Below the pieces are notes generated by a model, which was not told where the DNA came from, made no database searches, and saw only the letters and a list, made by a program, of their open reading frames with translations. This document shows positions 10,320-20,564 of a stretch of 21,717 bases of DNA, one piece after another. Where the stretch lies: positions 33,789 through 55,505 of the forward strand of contig NW_003142814.1 in assembly GCF_000003605.2 (NCBI RefSeq), in the 5' to 3' direction. This DNA is from Saccoglossus kowalevskii (Eukaryota > Hemichordata > Enteropneusta > Harrimaniidae). A program made the position numbers and the translations under genes. Within the stretch, counting starts at the first letter, position 1, and the number at the start of each line of letters is the position of its first letter.

Positions 10320-12534
10320 TTGGACTTCAAATGGAATAGAAGTGAGCATTTTAACAGCGCCCCAGAAGAACTTGACATATCTCTTACCCCACGTCCCGGG
10401 TTTGACATTTGATGAGACGAACACTACTGCAAGGTCTAGGTTCGAATGGGTTGGCATGGTTACAATGCACTTTGAAATATTCTGTGATTAACAATGGGAT
10501 AACGGGAAGCTGTACAATGTATGTACAAACCAAGCGTTTCTTTATTACCAGACTGGTTTACGTTGCATGGCCATTATGGTGATAGTAAGATAGAGAATAC
10601 GATAGTAGACACATATACCGGTAAACAACCACATTTCATTGCGAAGCGCTTATTCTGCATGGAATCAGACCCAATACTCATACATCTAGATTATTTCCGT
10701 ACTTTTGAGGATAATTTTTAAGTAACAAAACACTATTAAATTGGATATATTTTGAATTTTCATGTTCAATAAATGCCTGTTATATAATATATACCCCTCC
10801 CCTAATTCAGCTTCGGTCATGTTCGGCATATACTAAACATGACTAGTGTACTAACATCAGAGTAGATACGTGAACAAATAAATATTCCCGGCTTGAATCA
10901 TATTGCCATTGGAATAGTAATGGCGTTGCGCTTGATACGTTTATTATTTCAAAGAGACAGGTTGTTGACCCAATTGTTCTTCTAGTGTTTGCAGTTTTTG
11001 AAACACCAAAGACAAAAATGACAAGGACTGGAACGTGAATACACAAATAGTTCATGCATTACTGGATATATCCCCGAATAGATTCACAAGGAATTTATTG
11101 AAATGATGACAAATCACGAGTATTTATTTTTTACTTTAAAATAATAATGTAGAAAAATAAATTAGGTCTGAACTTTCCTCCCACGCTTAAGTGTCCGGTT
11201 ACCCGACATTTGTCTATGACTGCCTGGTCCAACCACAGGGTCTCTTGTTAGAAATTGCCCCCTGTTGCCTTATCTTACCCAAGACTTATCCATGCCAACA
11301 AGCTATGTGTACGACGTCAGCGCCCGATAAAATGCCTAACGCCATTAGTATATCTTGCAACGTGATGCCGCCGCTAATATGTTTGTGTATCATTTTAGTG
11401 AGCATGCAGTAGTGACCCTGAAGGAGTGCATTAAACATATTGAACGATATGTTGGCCTATGTTGAGCCTGTTTCGTGCACTGCGCGGGCGCCGGGTGCTG
11501 ACTAATGATGTGCGGCATGTGCGCTCCAGTGAATACATAATACTCAGAATATCCATAAGAATGCATATGATTCTCACCACTGTTAGTTTTACAAAATTTG
11601 AAAAATGTCGCCACAGATTTCCAAAAGTGGACGATTTTGTTCAGCTTGAGCTACTCTTTCGAAGCCCTTTCAAAGGCAGTGATAAATTTGCTCGGTTGAA
11701 GCTCTTTGACCGGAATCCTTGATAGCACGCACTGTGAATGTCAACCCATCGGGGCATGAAACCATTTCCATAATCATTGATTTCATTCATTTGAAATAAG
11801 GTTGTATTTGTCACATCTCTGAGTAACTTATAACTTTGTAGAGCTACTTACCTCTGTTGTAATCCCCATGACAACAAGAACACAGTAAAACGGTGTAAAC
11901 AGTCAATATTTCCTTCCAATATTGAGGCACCATAATTCTGGTCTGAATTGAAGTCACCCCTCAGGGGCCGATGCGCGACCAGCTGTTCCGGCTTGACACA
12001 ATCTTTTTACGAAGCCGCCGATGCCTTAGTCTCCGTAATGGAGATGTAGAATATAACTTCGGGACCGCACACGTGGTGTTTTATCAGTCACTGTCACGAC
12101 ATTTTCCTGTGATATCTTCAAAGAAACCATCAAGAGAACCTTTCCGTTAAACTTTATCCATTACTTTGTTTGGTTTAGTGTTTCCAAGCTCGGATCTCAT
12201 TTCCCTGGTTAATTCCCTTTCACGACGAAGTGGTCGTTTAGTAAACCACTGAGGGGACCCCAGACACCTTTAAGTTGATGAAGATTAAGATACCTTTAAG
12301 TTGAAGAGGATTCCAGTATATGTTTACATCGCCCGCACCACAAAACGCATGTCCCTTTTGTTTTTCATATTATATTCACAGATAGCGATTTGCCTAGAAA
12401 GTTATCCTACTAGAAACTAGATGGCAGAAGAAATAATAAAAGTGGGTTCAGTTATGGTTGCACAGAATATAGCTTCACATAGAACTGGAAAGTATTTATC
12501 AGGCTGGCAACGGATAGGACCGTTCCTATAAATT

Positions 12535-12548
12535 GCGCCCTCTAGTGT
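12535..12548 (-). promoter_or_regulatory. CTCF-like core motif
   Basis: Read on the minus strand this is ACACTAGAGGGCGC, which agrees with the commonly used CTCF core CCASYAGRKGGCRS at 13 of 14 positions. It is the best placed of four similar sites, all on the same strand, in the interval 12.5-16.2 kb. The match is by eye; the consensus is established for vertebrates and insects and only assumed to hold here. Confidence 0.35.
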
Positions 12549-12979
12549 CAAAGCACTTTTGTGGGTCCAACGCAAGTTTTAAGAGATTTGACATTTATTT
12601 AGTTTAATAAATCATTTTATTTTATTTGGGATTTGTTTAAAAAAAATTCAATACACTGTGATTAAATTGGAACGCAGATATAGTGATAGGAGTTTGGTAC
12701 GTCGATTTTATTTTTATATTTATGAGGAATATATTTGATGCATTGAAGAACTATTAATATAATAACGACAACTGTATTTGAATAAATAGACAGTCAATAT
12801 CAGTACAACTATATAAGACAAAGTAATCAGCGGATCAACACCATACATTTCATTCATATTTCGAATATAACCTGTACTGTGGTACAATGGACGTCTGAGA
12901 GACACCAGTGACTTAAGTGTCCCGAAATGTCTGGCTTAAAAATATATTGTCTAGCTTTTTGTTTTGATAGGCATTATAT

Positions 12980-13149
12980 TTAAAGCGGGAAGGTCGTCAC
13001 CTGCGCACGCGCGGGAATTGAGTCCCAAGCGACAATAACAACACACGCTAAACACGCAAAGGTTCACGGGTAGACGCCTGTTCGTAAACAATAACACGCT
13101 CAGGCTATGGCCATCTGACGCATGCGCTGGTGACGACTCCCCGCTTTAA
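12980..13149. mobile_element. MITE-like element with ~28-bp inverted termini and TTAA flanks
   Basis: The left end at 12984 reads AGCGGG, AAGG, TCGTCACC, TGCGCACGCG. The right end, read inward from 13145 on the minus strand, reads AGCGGG, GAG, TCGTCACC, AGCGCATGCG. About 24 of 28 positions agree with one 1-bp gap. Both ends are bordered by TTAA (12980-12983 and 13146-13149), the target duplication typical of piggyBac-type transposons. The 162-bp interior has no open frame, so it would be a non-autonomous element mobilised in trans. AT-rich similarity continues a few bases outside the TTAA, so termini could instead extend further and the TTAA be part of them. The left arm contains a perfect NRF1-type site (13002-13013). 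Confidence 0.75.
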
Positions 13150-14074
13150 TATAAATATTCAATGACAATAATGTCATATATATCACCTCCTATAAACGTA
13201 GACTAGAACAGCACGATAAAATGAACTGTAACATGTAACAAGTCTATGTTTATAACGCCCATATAAAAACACATGACATGGAATTAAAACAAATAAACAC
13301 CACAGTAAGACTCAATGGCAAGCCGAGTGTTCGTAAAAACCCTATATTATGATACAACAAACATTACTTTTGTTGCAACACCTATATTTTATTGGTAAAG
13401 CCTGAATGTCTATTGGTAAAACGTACATGTGTGCTGCAGAAAGTTATATTAGAAAATCTACAAAGTGTGAGGGCGATATAACGTCATCTATTTTCATTTC
13501 AAAATACAGGAACATATGTATTTTCATGAACAGAAATATAATTCCACGAATATTGTAACACTCGAATTGCCATAATAAATAAATTTCTAGCATTTATATT
13601 GGTAATTACAAGGGGCAGAGACTGGAAATCGAGTCTAATGTATAACATGTGTTATCTATCGCCGTTCTTGTTTGTTATACTGCCCTCTAAGGTAGTGGTT
13701 ATTATACGCACGGACACAACCAACTACTGTGTTTTAGTGGTTTGAAGTTTTATCGTGTATTCATTTGATATCTATGATATAGTCAAATATATTAGAAACA
13801 TAATCTTTATTGATGTAAAGCTACAGATCAAATCGTTGCGGCCTTCGTGTCACCAAAGAGCTGCGTTGCTACGAGTGCGTGACGTATTGTTCCCTTTCAC
13901 ACTACTTCTAGAATTACTTGTACAAGCACCGTTGCTAACATCTAATTTTATTCTCAGACTCGTCCAATATAATGTTCGTCAACATATTCTTTTAAGTCGG
14001 TGTATGTGAGCACATAAATTCTTTTCTTGAATACAAAAACGGATATCAAGAATGTCAGTCCTAAATAAAAATGT
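13150..14074. other. No gene recognised
   Basis: This is AT-rich spacer between the MITE-like element and the retrotransposon remnant. A plus-strand open frame at 13755-14009 has no recognised motif. One weak CTCF-like site is listed separately. Confidence 0.4.
13680..13693 (-). promoter_or_regulatory. Weak CTCF-like core motif
   Basis: On the minus strand the site reads ACCTTAGAGGGCAG, keeping the AGAGGGCAG half but missing about three positions of the left half of the core. It is listed because it shares strand and core with three other sites nearby. Confidence 0.18.
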
Positions 14075-14830
14075 TTAAATTATATGGTCTTTATTGTACT
14101 ATGATGATGACATGTGGCCCAAAATACACAAAAATATATAATATATAAACAAAGCACAGCAATGGTCAAACTAAATCGTTCTTTAAGTCACTTCTTAATT
14201 TCAAGGCGCGGTAGACAAAAGAAAACGTTTTTGTTTAGTTTTCATTGCTGTTTTCAGAAGACATTAATTTAATATTAACTTAATAGGCTGTGTCAAAGAA
14301 TGGACAAATTAAAACAAAATGATATTCGTTTTCAATATTTTGGGACTCACACGGTAAACGTATACATTCATGTCTTTCTGTATTATATTTCCCGTATGTT
14401 TCTATGCGCAATGTCTGGTAGGGAAAGTCGTGACAATATAATACGATGGGCGTGAATATTAACAACTGTTAACTATCATTCTGGATCTGAGTTTTTATTT
14501 ATTTTAAAACTTCTATATGCAGTTAATTTATCAAAAGATGAAATTTCATGATACCATTCAGAATAAGATGAGATTTAAATCTACCGGTTCAACAACTTCA
14601 TAAACATATCCCTGGCTTTAGTGGGATAATGTTTGGTAGGACTGATAAAATCACTTCAGATGACATCCAGTTTCCAATTGTATGACAATTTCCTAGTTTA
14701 AAATATGCCCACCGTCTTTGGATACAATAATTGTTATATTCCCTTTCTTGGTATAATCTCCAAGACAATTCAGTACAGTCAATAATACTATTATACAATT
14801 TACAAAAAGTAAACATAGCAATTCAATTAA
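14075..14830 (-). pseudogene. Decayed 3' end of a non-LTR (LINE) retrotransposon ORF2
   Basis: Minus-strand translation gives broken pieces, in order, of the region C-terminal to the reverse transcriptase: a segment at ~14816-14598 containing KLYNS and RRWAYFK; then SEWYHEISSFDKL and AYRSFK (~14555-14485); then LRIETYGKYN; then a zinc-knuckle-like C-x4-C-x9-H-x4-C with IENEYHFVLICP (~14415-14285); then LMSSENSNEN and FVYRALKLRSD, ending in a stop at 14168-14166. The order of WY..I....KL..YR.FK, IETG.Y and EDEYHF...CP is characteristic of ORF2 C-termini in many animal LINEs. Several in-frame stops and at least one frameshift show it is dead. A minus-strand GTACAATAAAG (AATAAA at 14095-14090) looks like its own 3' end. 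The 5' boundary is uncertain. Confidence 0.8.
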
Positions 14831-14884
14831 ATCAGTATCAGTTGAAAGCATCTTTGTTCCGGATTTGCTAAGTTCTTGTGAAAA

Positions 14885-14890
14885 TTTATT
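14885..14890 (-). terminator. Candidate polyadenylation signal for the CUB/LDLa gene
   Basis: AATAAA on the minus strand, about 550 nt after the stop codon at 15442. I see no other canonical AATAAA or ATTAAA between the stop and this point. It would give a 3' UTR of roughly 570 nt that stops just short of the retrotransposon remnant. Confidence 0.4.
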
Positions 14891-15441
14891 TAAAAGAAAA
14901 CATAAAAAAAAGAATTAGCATACAACTTCACGATTGACTGCTCACAACATAAAAAAACAAGAATAAGGTGATTTAAGTGAATACAAACCTCAGATCCACA
15001 ATTCCGTTTGTTAGACAAGGCACAGTTATTGTATATTATGGGTAATACAAATACAGAACTTGCAGTTTATATTAAAGAAAGTGGTATTTTCTGAAGTAGT
15101 TGCGTCTATATGAATTTACCATATTTGAACTAGATATTAGAATAGCATTCGACTGTTCTATTCAAAATGAATAATGTCAATAAAATTTGGTTATTCCAAG
15201 AATGACGAAAACTCATTCTAAAAGTAGCAGCCTCATAATTCTACGGCTCAATACCAAATATGTTCATTTCACTTTGAAATAGACATTTGATAGTAAGATG
15301 TTCAGCAATAACGTTTTTTTTTGGTACAAAATGTACAATTCTTAAAATAATGTGAGCTTTAAAGACTGTAGCAACTCACTAAAATTCAATAAAACTCCCA
15401 AAATATTTACAAACCCGAACCAACCCCTATGTCTGTTAATG

Positions 15442-15791
15442 CTAAACTTTCTCTTCAATTTCCGAATCCGAATCAGATGTCTGAATAGCGCCCTCTCCTG
15501 GTGTATAGCCTGATGGGGTTTCGTGAGGTTCGCCAACTTGAGGTGAGTACGAAGGCGCGTAGTACGCTCCTAAAGCGGAGTTTGCAGGGATACGTGTCAA
15601 TTGAGAGGCTGGTCTTGTAACCACATCGGCTCTAGGTCTATGAAAGTATCGTTTTGGTGGGTCACCATGGCGTTGACGATAGTAACAGATCGATACGATG
15701 ACGACCGTTGTGACTATGAGAATAAGTATTACAATGATGACGGACGTGATCACGATTCCGAATTCCGTGATATCTCTGTATAATTCTATCT
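15442..15791 (-). CDS. Exon 4: transmembrane helix and cytoplasmic tail
   Basis: The pyrimidine-rich acceptor CGCTTTCTTCCAG precedes 15791. After the short juxtamembrane stretch IELYRDITEFG comes a ~24-residue run of I, V, L and T (about residues 228-251), ended by CYYRQRH, whose positive charge puts the C-terminus in the cytoplasm. The 80-residue tail is rich in P, Y, S and R (for example KRYFHRPR, YYAPSYSPQ), has an acidic TSDSDSEIEE cluster with CK2-type serines, and ends EEKV before TAG at 15444-15442. The terminal E-x-V fits the class III PDZ-ligand form [DE]-x-hydrophobic; that reading is an inference. I recognise no enzymatic domain in the tail. Confidence 0.85.
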
Positions 15792-18680
15792 CTGGAAGAA
15801 AGCGGAAGAAACGTCTTTAACAATCAGTTTTGGGACAAATTTAAGAATTTAAAAAAAAATTAATTATGTGTTTTATTTGAGCTTGGCATTTTTGCACAAC
15901 AATGATAATTTCAACTTATCGAACTACGCAGTGAGTGACATGCTATCCCGGCATGCTGTGTTTTACAATATACGGGGGGTGAACAGATAGATGGTGATGA
16001 GATGTGTTTCGCAATATAAAGATTGGAAAATATATTTTGGAATCTCAGATATGAGTATGTTGTGGTCTGACTAACAATGCCACATTGAAATAATACGAAG
16101 AACGTCACGTCTCGTTGTCATGGCGAATGAAGGTAAACAAAACACATGTTAACTAGAAGAAATGGAAACTGACAATCATGATAACGTTTAATTTAGTGTA
16201 TGTCGCCCTCTGGCGGTGAAAACTGAAAATTTACCAGCGCAACCCCCTTCTCCTTTATATGATTCGTCCGATCCATCGGCACAGTGGTTCAAAGAATCAC
16301 ACTTCAACGATTCGTCCATGCATAAGGCTGTATTATTCTCACATTGAAAGCAATTGCCATCTGAAAGAAATAATTTATACGTAAACAAAGATGTATAAAC
16401 ATATAAGGGTATGCAATGCGGGCGGCATGCAATGAAGATCTCACTAATTATGAAAAATCGCGATATAAACACACTTTTTTAGGAATACTGTTACAAGTAT
16501 ATGAATATGAAATATATCAGTGTCATTACTGGATGTTTTATATAAATTAGTGCATGCCATCATACATACACTGTTTCTAGCAAAGGCTTGTCTCGTCCAT
16601 TCTATTACTAGCATCTACTCGTCAAAAACAAAACAAGCCTCCATGCGATTAAATGGCGTGGTCGTCGCACCACGTATGCGCGAGATATGAGTCTCTTTTG
16701 AACAAAGATGGCGACTTTGACTGACTATCGAGTCAAAAACTGATACGTTACTAGGTATATTTTTTGATGATTGAAAGGTATCAAAAAATTCACAAGCGGT
16801 AATCAGTGCACGTCTCACCTAGGTCAAAACTCGTACTCGATGTTTATCAACACAAATGTCACACATGCGCGTCGCGACGACCGCCGCCCTTTAACAACTT
16901 TATAACTGAATCATTATACAAAAGCAATATGTTTTTACCGTCGTTATTTTCGAACGCCGCGAATACGATCCTGAACAAGGCTGGAAATCGTACACTCGCC
17001 TTTCTGTAGATGTAAAACGTGACGGCGTCTGTTGAGCTTAGCATCGGCATGGGTAGTACAGGGTCTTCCTGGTAGTGAGTACATAAACCACGTGTTCCTG
17101 TCATTTTCGGCGAGTCTGCCCTAGTTGCCCCATCGAATATATCGAGGCGATGGTCAAAGCAGTCTCCGTACTCGGAATACACCTCCATCCGCTCAAATCT
17201 AAGGTAGAATCGCTGCTCTGGATGCCTAGCTCTAATGGTGACTTGACAGACATACTTGGTCGGGTAAAAGAGCGCAAACTCCTCAGTATATGCTCTAATA
17301 ATACCCCCCGGTTCAACGAATGTCTCGAAGCAGTTGTTGGTCCAGTGATCTCCCATGTTAACTGTAAACCGAATTTAATAGCAATTAAATAAATTATGCC
17401 AAAATTTCGTCAAATTGACGTTGTTTTTCATAGTTCAAGTCAGGGGGAGTGTACTTGATCTAAATTATGAAAGAAAACAATTAAAAACTACGATGTTAAA
17501 TGTGTTGTTATTATTACATTGGCGGTAAGATGGGTACATACAAATTAACACTATGAAAACTACGATGTTAAATATGTTGTTATTATTACATTGGCGGTAA
17601 GATGGGTACATAAAAATTAACACTATGAAAACTACGATGTTAAATATGTTGTTATTATTAAATTGGCGGTAAGATGGGTACATAAAAATTAACACTATGA
17701 AAACTAATAAATAATAATTTTTGAACCATACAAGGCAATTTATCAGTAGAAATGTCTCGAAAATTCCACAGGACGCCCTACTGTCATGACAAGGTTGAAA
17801 CAAGACACCAACTGTGTACTTTAACCTGGATATCAAATATGAACATAATCATAACATGCCGTAATCCCGCCTCTATAGTCAATAACACGAACGGTTTTAT
17901 AATATCGGCTTGAAATTATAGTCGCCGGTAATAAAAAAAAAAAAACAGTTCTTTCGAATGAATGAGGTAATTAAAGTTCTCTTTCGGACTTTGACAACCC
18001 ATTGTTGACAAATATGTAACCTACACAAGGCGGTTATGATTAATTCTGTACGACAATTTAGCTGAGATAACAATATCGGTATTTTACTATTGATATGCAA
18101 ATGAGTAAATGAGGTATATGTAGTTCGGAGCAGACCATGAAATGATGACAATTTTGTGTTATTGAATTTCCAGTTGTCACCGTAATGTCATGATCAGTAT
18201 TATTTCAGTTCAGTCTCCACGTGCAACTAAGTGTAGCGAACCCGTTGTTGAAAGAGCGCCACAAAGTGTCAACGTCAACTCAAATATATATTCATAATTT
18301 AATGGAGAATACAGACTCGTGACAGTGAATAGTCGCAGCACTCGCTGTGTGTGATTTTAGTTCGTAAAATTACGATTTAATATAGCAATACTAAATTAAA
18401 AAACAAAACAAATAATGGATATCGCGCCGATTTATATCTAGAAATAAAACGAAAGAAAACATGAATGAGTTTCTGGCATGTAACACGATGCAACGTTTCA
18501 GCCATATAGGGTGACAGAATATGCACTTCTCTGCTTGCAAGTGATAGACGAGACATTCATATAAATGTAATAATTTAACTTACTTTGTACATAATCCGCA
18601 TTGGTCTGGGCTATCTGACGAAATATTAGTAGTAGTAATCCAGTTAAGGACACTGGCACTTTCCAACCACGGTACGCCAT
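15442..18680 (-). CDS. Single-pass membrane protein with one CUB domain and one LDLa repeat (four exons, 331 aa)
   Basis: Joining 18680..18584, 17361..16939, 16360..16235 and 15791..15442 gives 996 nt, an uninterrupted 331-codon frame plus stop. All three introns are GT-AG and phase 1, the usual phase for shuffled extracellular modules. Predicted order: signal peptide (about residues 1-28), CUB (about 43-169, four cysteines), LDLa (177-214, six cysteines), transmembrane helix (about 228-251), cytoplasmic tail (252-331). CUB plus LDLa next to a membrane helix is the layout of NETO and SOL-2 glutamate-receptor auxiliary proteins and of LDLRAD2. NETO has two CUBs, this has one, so orthology is not claimed. 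It probably acts at the cell surface by binding a protein through its calcium-dependent modules; the ligand is unknown. Introns of 1222, 578 and 443 bp show no further domain exon. Confidence 0.85.
15488..15501 (-). promoter_or_regulatory. CTCF-like core motif inside exon 4
   Basis: The minus strand reads CCAGGAGAGGGCGC, 13 of 14 with the common CTCF core. It lies in the coding sequence for PGEGA near the C-terminus, so the match may simply reflect those codons. Confidence 0.22.
16203..16216 (-). promoter_or_regulatory. CTCF-like core motif in intron 3
   Basis: The minus strand reads CCGCCAGAGGGCGA, 12 of 14 with the CTCF core, just inside intron 3 (its donor is at 16234). It is a GC-rich spot in AT-rich intron and partly palindromic (CGCC...GGCG). 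Confidence 0.28.
16235..16360 (-). CDS. Exon 3: LDL-receptor class A repeat
   Basis: The acceptor TTTCTTTCAG precedes 16360 and the donor G|GTAAAT follows 16235; 126 bp, phase 1 at both ends, so the exon can be skipped in frame. It encodes six cysteines (residues 177, 180, 187, 194, 200 and 214), and the calcium-binding end CDSLNHCADGSDES is fully conserved. This is a textbook LDLa module with a short C1-C2 gap. There is one N-glycosylation sequon, N-N-T, at residue 182. Confidence 0.93.
16939..17361 (-). CDS. Exon 2: complete CUB domain
   Basis: The acceptor TTTACAG precedes 17361; the donor G|GTAAAA follows 16939; both are phase 1. The 140 residues hold a full CUB domain with cysteines at protein residues 43, 71, 100 and 126, the four-cysteine pattern (C1-C2 and C3-C4 pairs). 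Around the third cysteine, ERMEVYSEYGDC and FDHRLDIFDG keep the acidic residues (E, D and D) associated with calcium-binding CUB domains, and SSTDAVTFYIY supplies the later S/D and beta strand. It closes with LFRIVFAAF, the typical final strand. The whole domain lies in one exon. Confidence 0.92.
17487..17704. repeat. Three tandem copies of a 72-bp repeat in intron 1
   Basis: Copies start at 17487, 17559 and 17631 (ACTACGATGTTAAA) and run through TGTTGTTATTATTA, TTGGCGGTAAGATGGGTACA and TTAACACTATGAAA. They differ at only a few positions, so the expansion is recent. The array lies wholly in intron 1 of the CUB/LDLa gene, about 125 bp upstream of the CUB exon's acceptor side on the plus map. 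The open minus-strand frame through it (FIVLIFMYPSYRQ repeats) is a by-product of a period divisible by three. Confidence 0.93.
18584..18680 (-). CDS. Exon 1: start codon and signal peptide
   Basis: The start at 18680 has a good context, AAGATGG (A at -3, G at +4). It is followed by a basic N-terminus, the hydrophobic stretch VSLTGLLLLIF and a T-N-A site, with likely cleavage after residue 28. An in-frame ATG upstream at 18737 would add 19 polar residues before the signal and is less likely. The exon encodes 32 residues plus one base. The donor is CAAA|GTAAGT at 18583, phase 1, matching the 2-nt start of the CUB exon; the split codon becomes isoleucine. Confidence 0.8.
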
Positions 18681-20564
18681 CTTGGTTTCAAGACTTCTTT
18701 GTGCACTTCGCGAAGACCGTACGTCCAACGGATACAAGAATTCAAGAGGTGTGACATAAATTTACTCTCACCGTGGACTAAACAGCAACAATCTCGTACG
18801 ATTAGCCTAAACCAGTACTAGTTTTGATTGAGAAAACACTATCATATTACAATTTTTTTTCCGTATTGCGTATCGTGTGACTCAGGTGTGGCAGGCAGAC
18901 CGTATACTGTCCTCTATTTGGATAACCCAGTATTTATGACTCTTCAACTTTTATTGGGTAAATATATGGTCACGTGACATGGTGAGTTGTTATTATTGAC
19001 TTTTCACTTATGAAATTGAAAACATATATATGTCTACCGACATGACCTTAACTCAGAAATAACCACGGACACAAGAAAATTTAGTGAAAACATTACAACT
19101 TTAGTCTGTAATTATAATGAACTTTATGATTTATTCATATTAGTGAATAATTACTCACAAATCTCAAAAAAAAAACTACAATTACAATATACTCGCAATA
19201 ATAAGTCTGGTGCTTTATTTATTCGACTGACTCACGGAAACTGACTATGACCGAACTTCCTGCAACGAACAAAGCAGAGTTGAGTACGAGTTAAATATTA
19301 ACTAAATATGACAGGTCGCACTGAGAGGTGTGTTCAGTGGGAGCCGTCGTACAAGGACGCTTATTATAGTTGTTACATCGTATATTAAAACAAATCGGCA
19401 GTAATATGACTCCAATAAAAGTGTCATATCTTGGTTCTGTCTCTATCTATAGCATTTCAATTAGTTTTGTTTTATAAAAACAGGTGGCAGGTCATGTGAT
19501 CTTTAGTGGGTATGCACGATGCCCATTGAAAGTAGTGCCACTGTAAAAGTAGTGCCGCTGTGATGCATCGACCAATCAACGACAAGCATAAGATCTCGTG
19601 GTGGCCGAGATATAGTTGGTACAGGTTACAGGAAATAATAAAGGCATTTTACGTTTTTACAGTAAATAAAATGAAAGTTCTATTTACAGTAAAAAATAGG
19701 TTTTTACACTTTACAGATAGAGCAAATTACATTTTACATTTTCATAATATATTTGATAATTTGTGTTTAAGAAACAAAATTGGAAATTGCGTACGAATTA
19801 CGACATCTAATGTGGAAAATGCTTTATACGCTTACAAAAAATAAGATCTTTGTACAAATTACGGACGAATAATATAGCTGATTACATTTTACACCTTGCC
19901 CATGTCTACGAATTTACGTGTTTTATTTAATATATACTTGTTATATACTTCAACAAATGAACGATTCTTATATAGTGAAAAAGATGGATTAACTGCTGAA
20001 ATGTCTCTTCGGCTTTTAGAATCACATTCAACGTTATGTATAATGTATATCACCCACCCCACTCACCCCGAGGGGGAAGAAACCCTGGTGCGTTGGCATT
20101 TTGAACGAAAATAACTCTTTGTACTTGATTCTACCCATTGATGTGCGATCATTTCTCAGCTCAAGTGGAAGGTCGTTATAGTTATAAATTGGTGAGAATT
20201 GGCCCAACACAAAAATATGTTCCCGTTATGATGAATTAATGTATGTATCTGTAGGTAATTTGATCTCAAGGTCAAGCGCAAGAATCGATTTTGTCACAGC
20301 ATCAACACTTCAATTAATATTAAGCTAATTTCAAATGAATAATTTGAAAAAATGAAATAAACATACATTCTGAATTTGTCACTTTCAAAGAAAATTGCGC
20401 AATATAACTCTATTGTGAGAAACGCGTTTAGTGTACTGGATTTTATTCATTGAGAGCAACTTAGAAATGGACATTTTTGAGAAAAACAAACAAATAATTC
20501 CAGATTGGGGTGGGTGGGCAACACAAAAATCAATATATTTCGTTTAAATTAAATTCAAGGTTTA
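18681..20564. other. Upstream flank of the CUB/LDLa gene; no other gene recognised
   Basis: The first part (18681 to about 18800) should be the gene's 5' UTR and promoter on the minus strand; I see no convincing TATA box or initiator. At 19528-19561 a 17-bp AAAGTAGTGCCRCTGT unit is directly duplicated. Open plus-strand frames at 19560-19844 and 19896-20114 have no recognised domain. The rest is AT-rich with nothing I can support. Confidence 0.4.

Larger units (their letters stand above)
8416..12534. other. Long stretch without a recognisable gene
   Basis: Many short open frames (for example plus 9773-9976, minus 9907-10167, plus 10258-10491, plus 11191-11412, plus 11459-11722) overlap on both strands and show no domain I know. 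The patch 9960-10190 is more GC-rich than its surroundings and could hide an exon or a regulatory element. At 12219-12240 AGTGG and CCACT bracket TTTAGTAAA, an imperfect palindrome. Confidence 0.35.

Noticed and set aside
10430-10460. GGTTCGAAT, like a tRNA T-loop
   Set aside because: No matching acceptor, D or anticodon stems can be drawn around it, and the bases after the loop do not pair.
14598-14816. An IIDCTE phrase reminiscent of DDE transposases
   Set aside because: The rest of the segment does not follow a DDE domain, and it lies directly upstream of clear LINE ORF2 C-terminal pieces, so it is better explained as part of that remnant.
16657-16674. Hairpin CGTGGT-CGTCGC-ACCACG in intron 2
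   Set aside because: A six-base stem alone is too common to call a functional structure; there is no other support.
17465-17836. A 123-codon minus-strand open frame in intron 1
   Set aside because: It is produced by the 72-bp tandem repeat (period divisible by three) and lies between two well-supported exons with matching phase.
19560-19844. A 94-codon plus-strand open frame
   Set aside because: Lysine, asparagine and phenylalanine richness follows local AT content, and no family resemblance was found.
20090-20240. Minus-strand NDLPLELRN, similar to the LP-x-x-R motif near the end of some LINE proteins
   Set aside because: Only one short motif fits, the surroundings show no further retrotransposon order, and the frame is broken.
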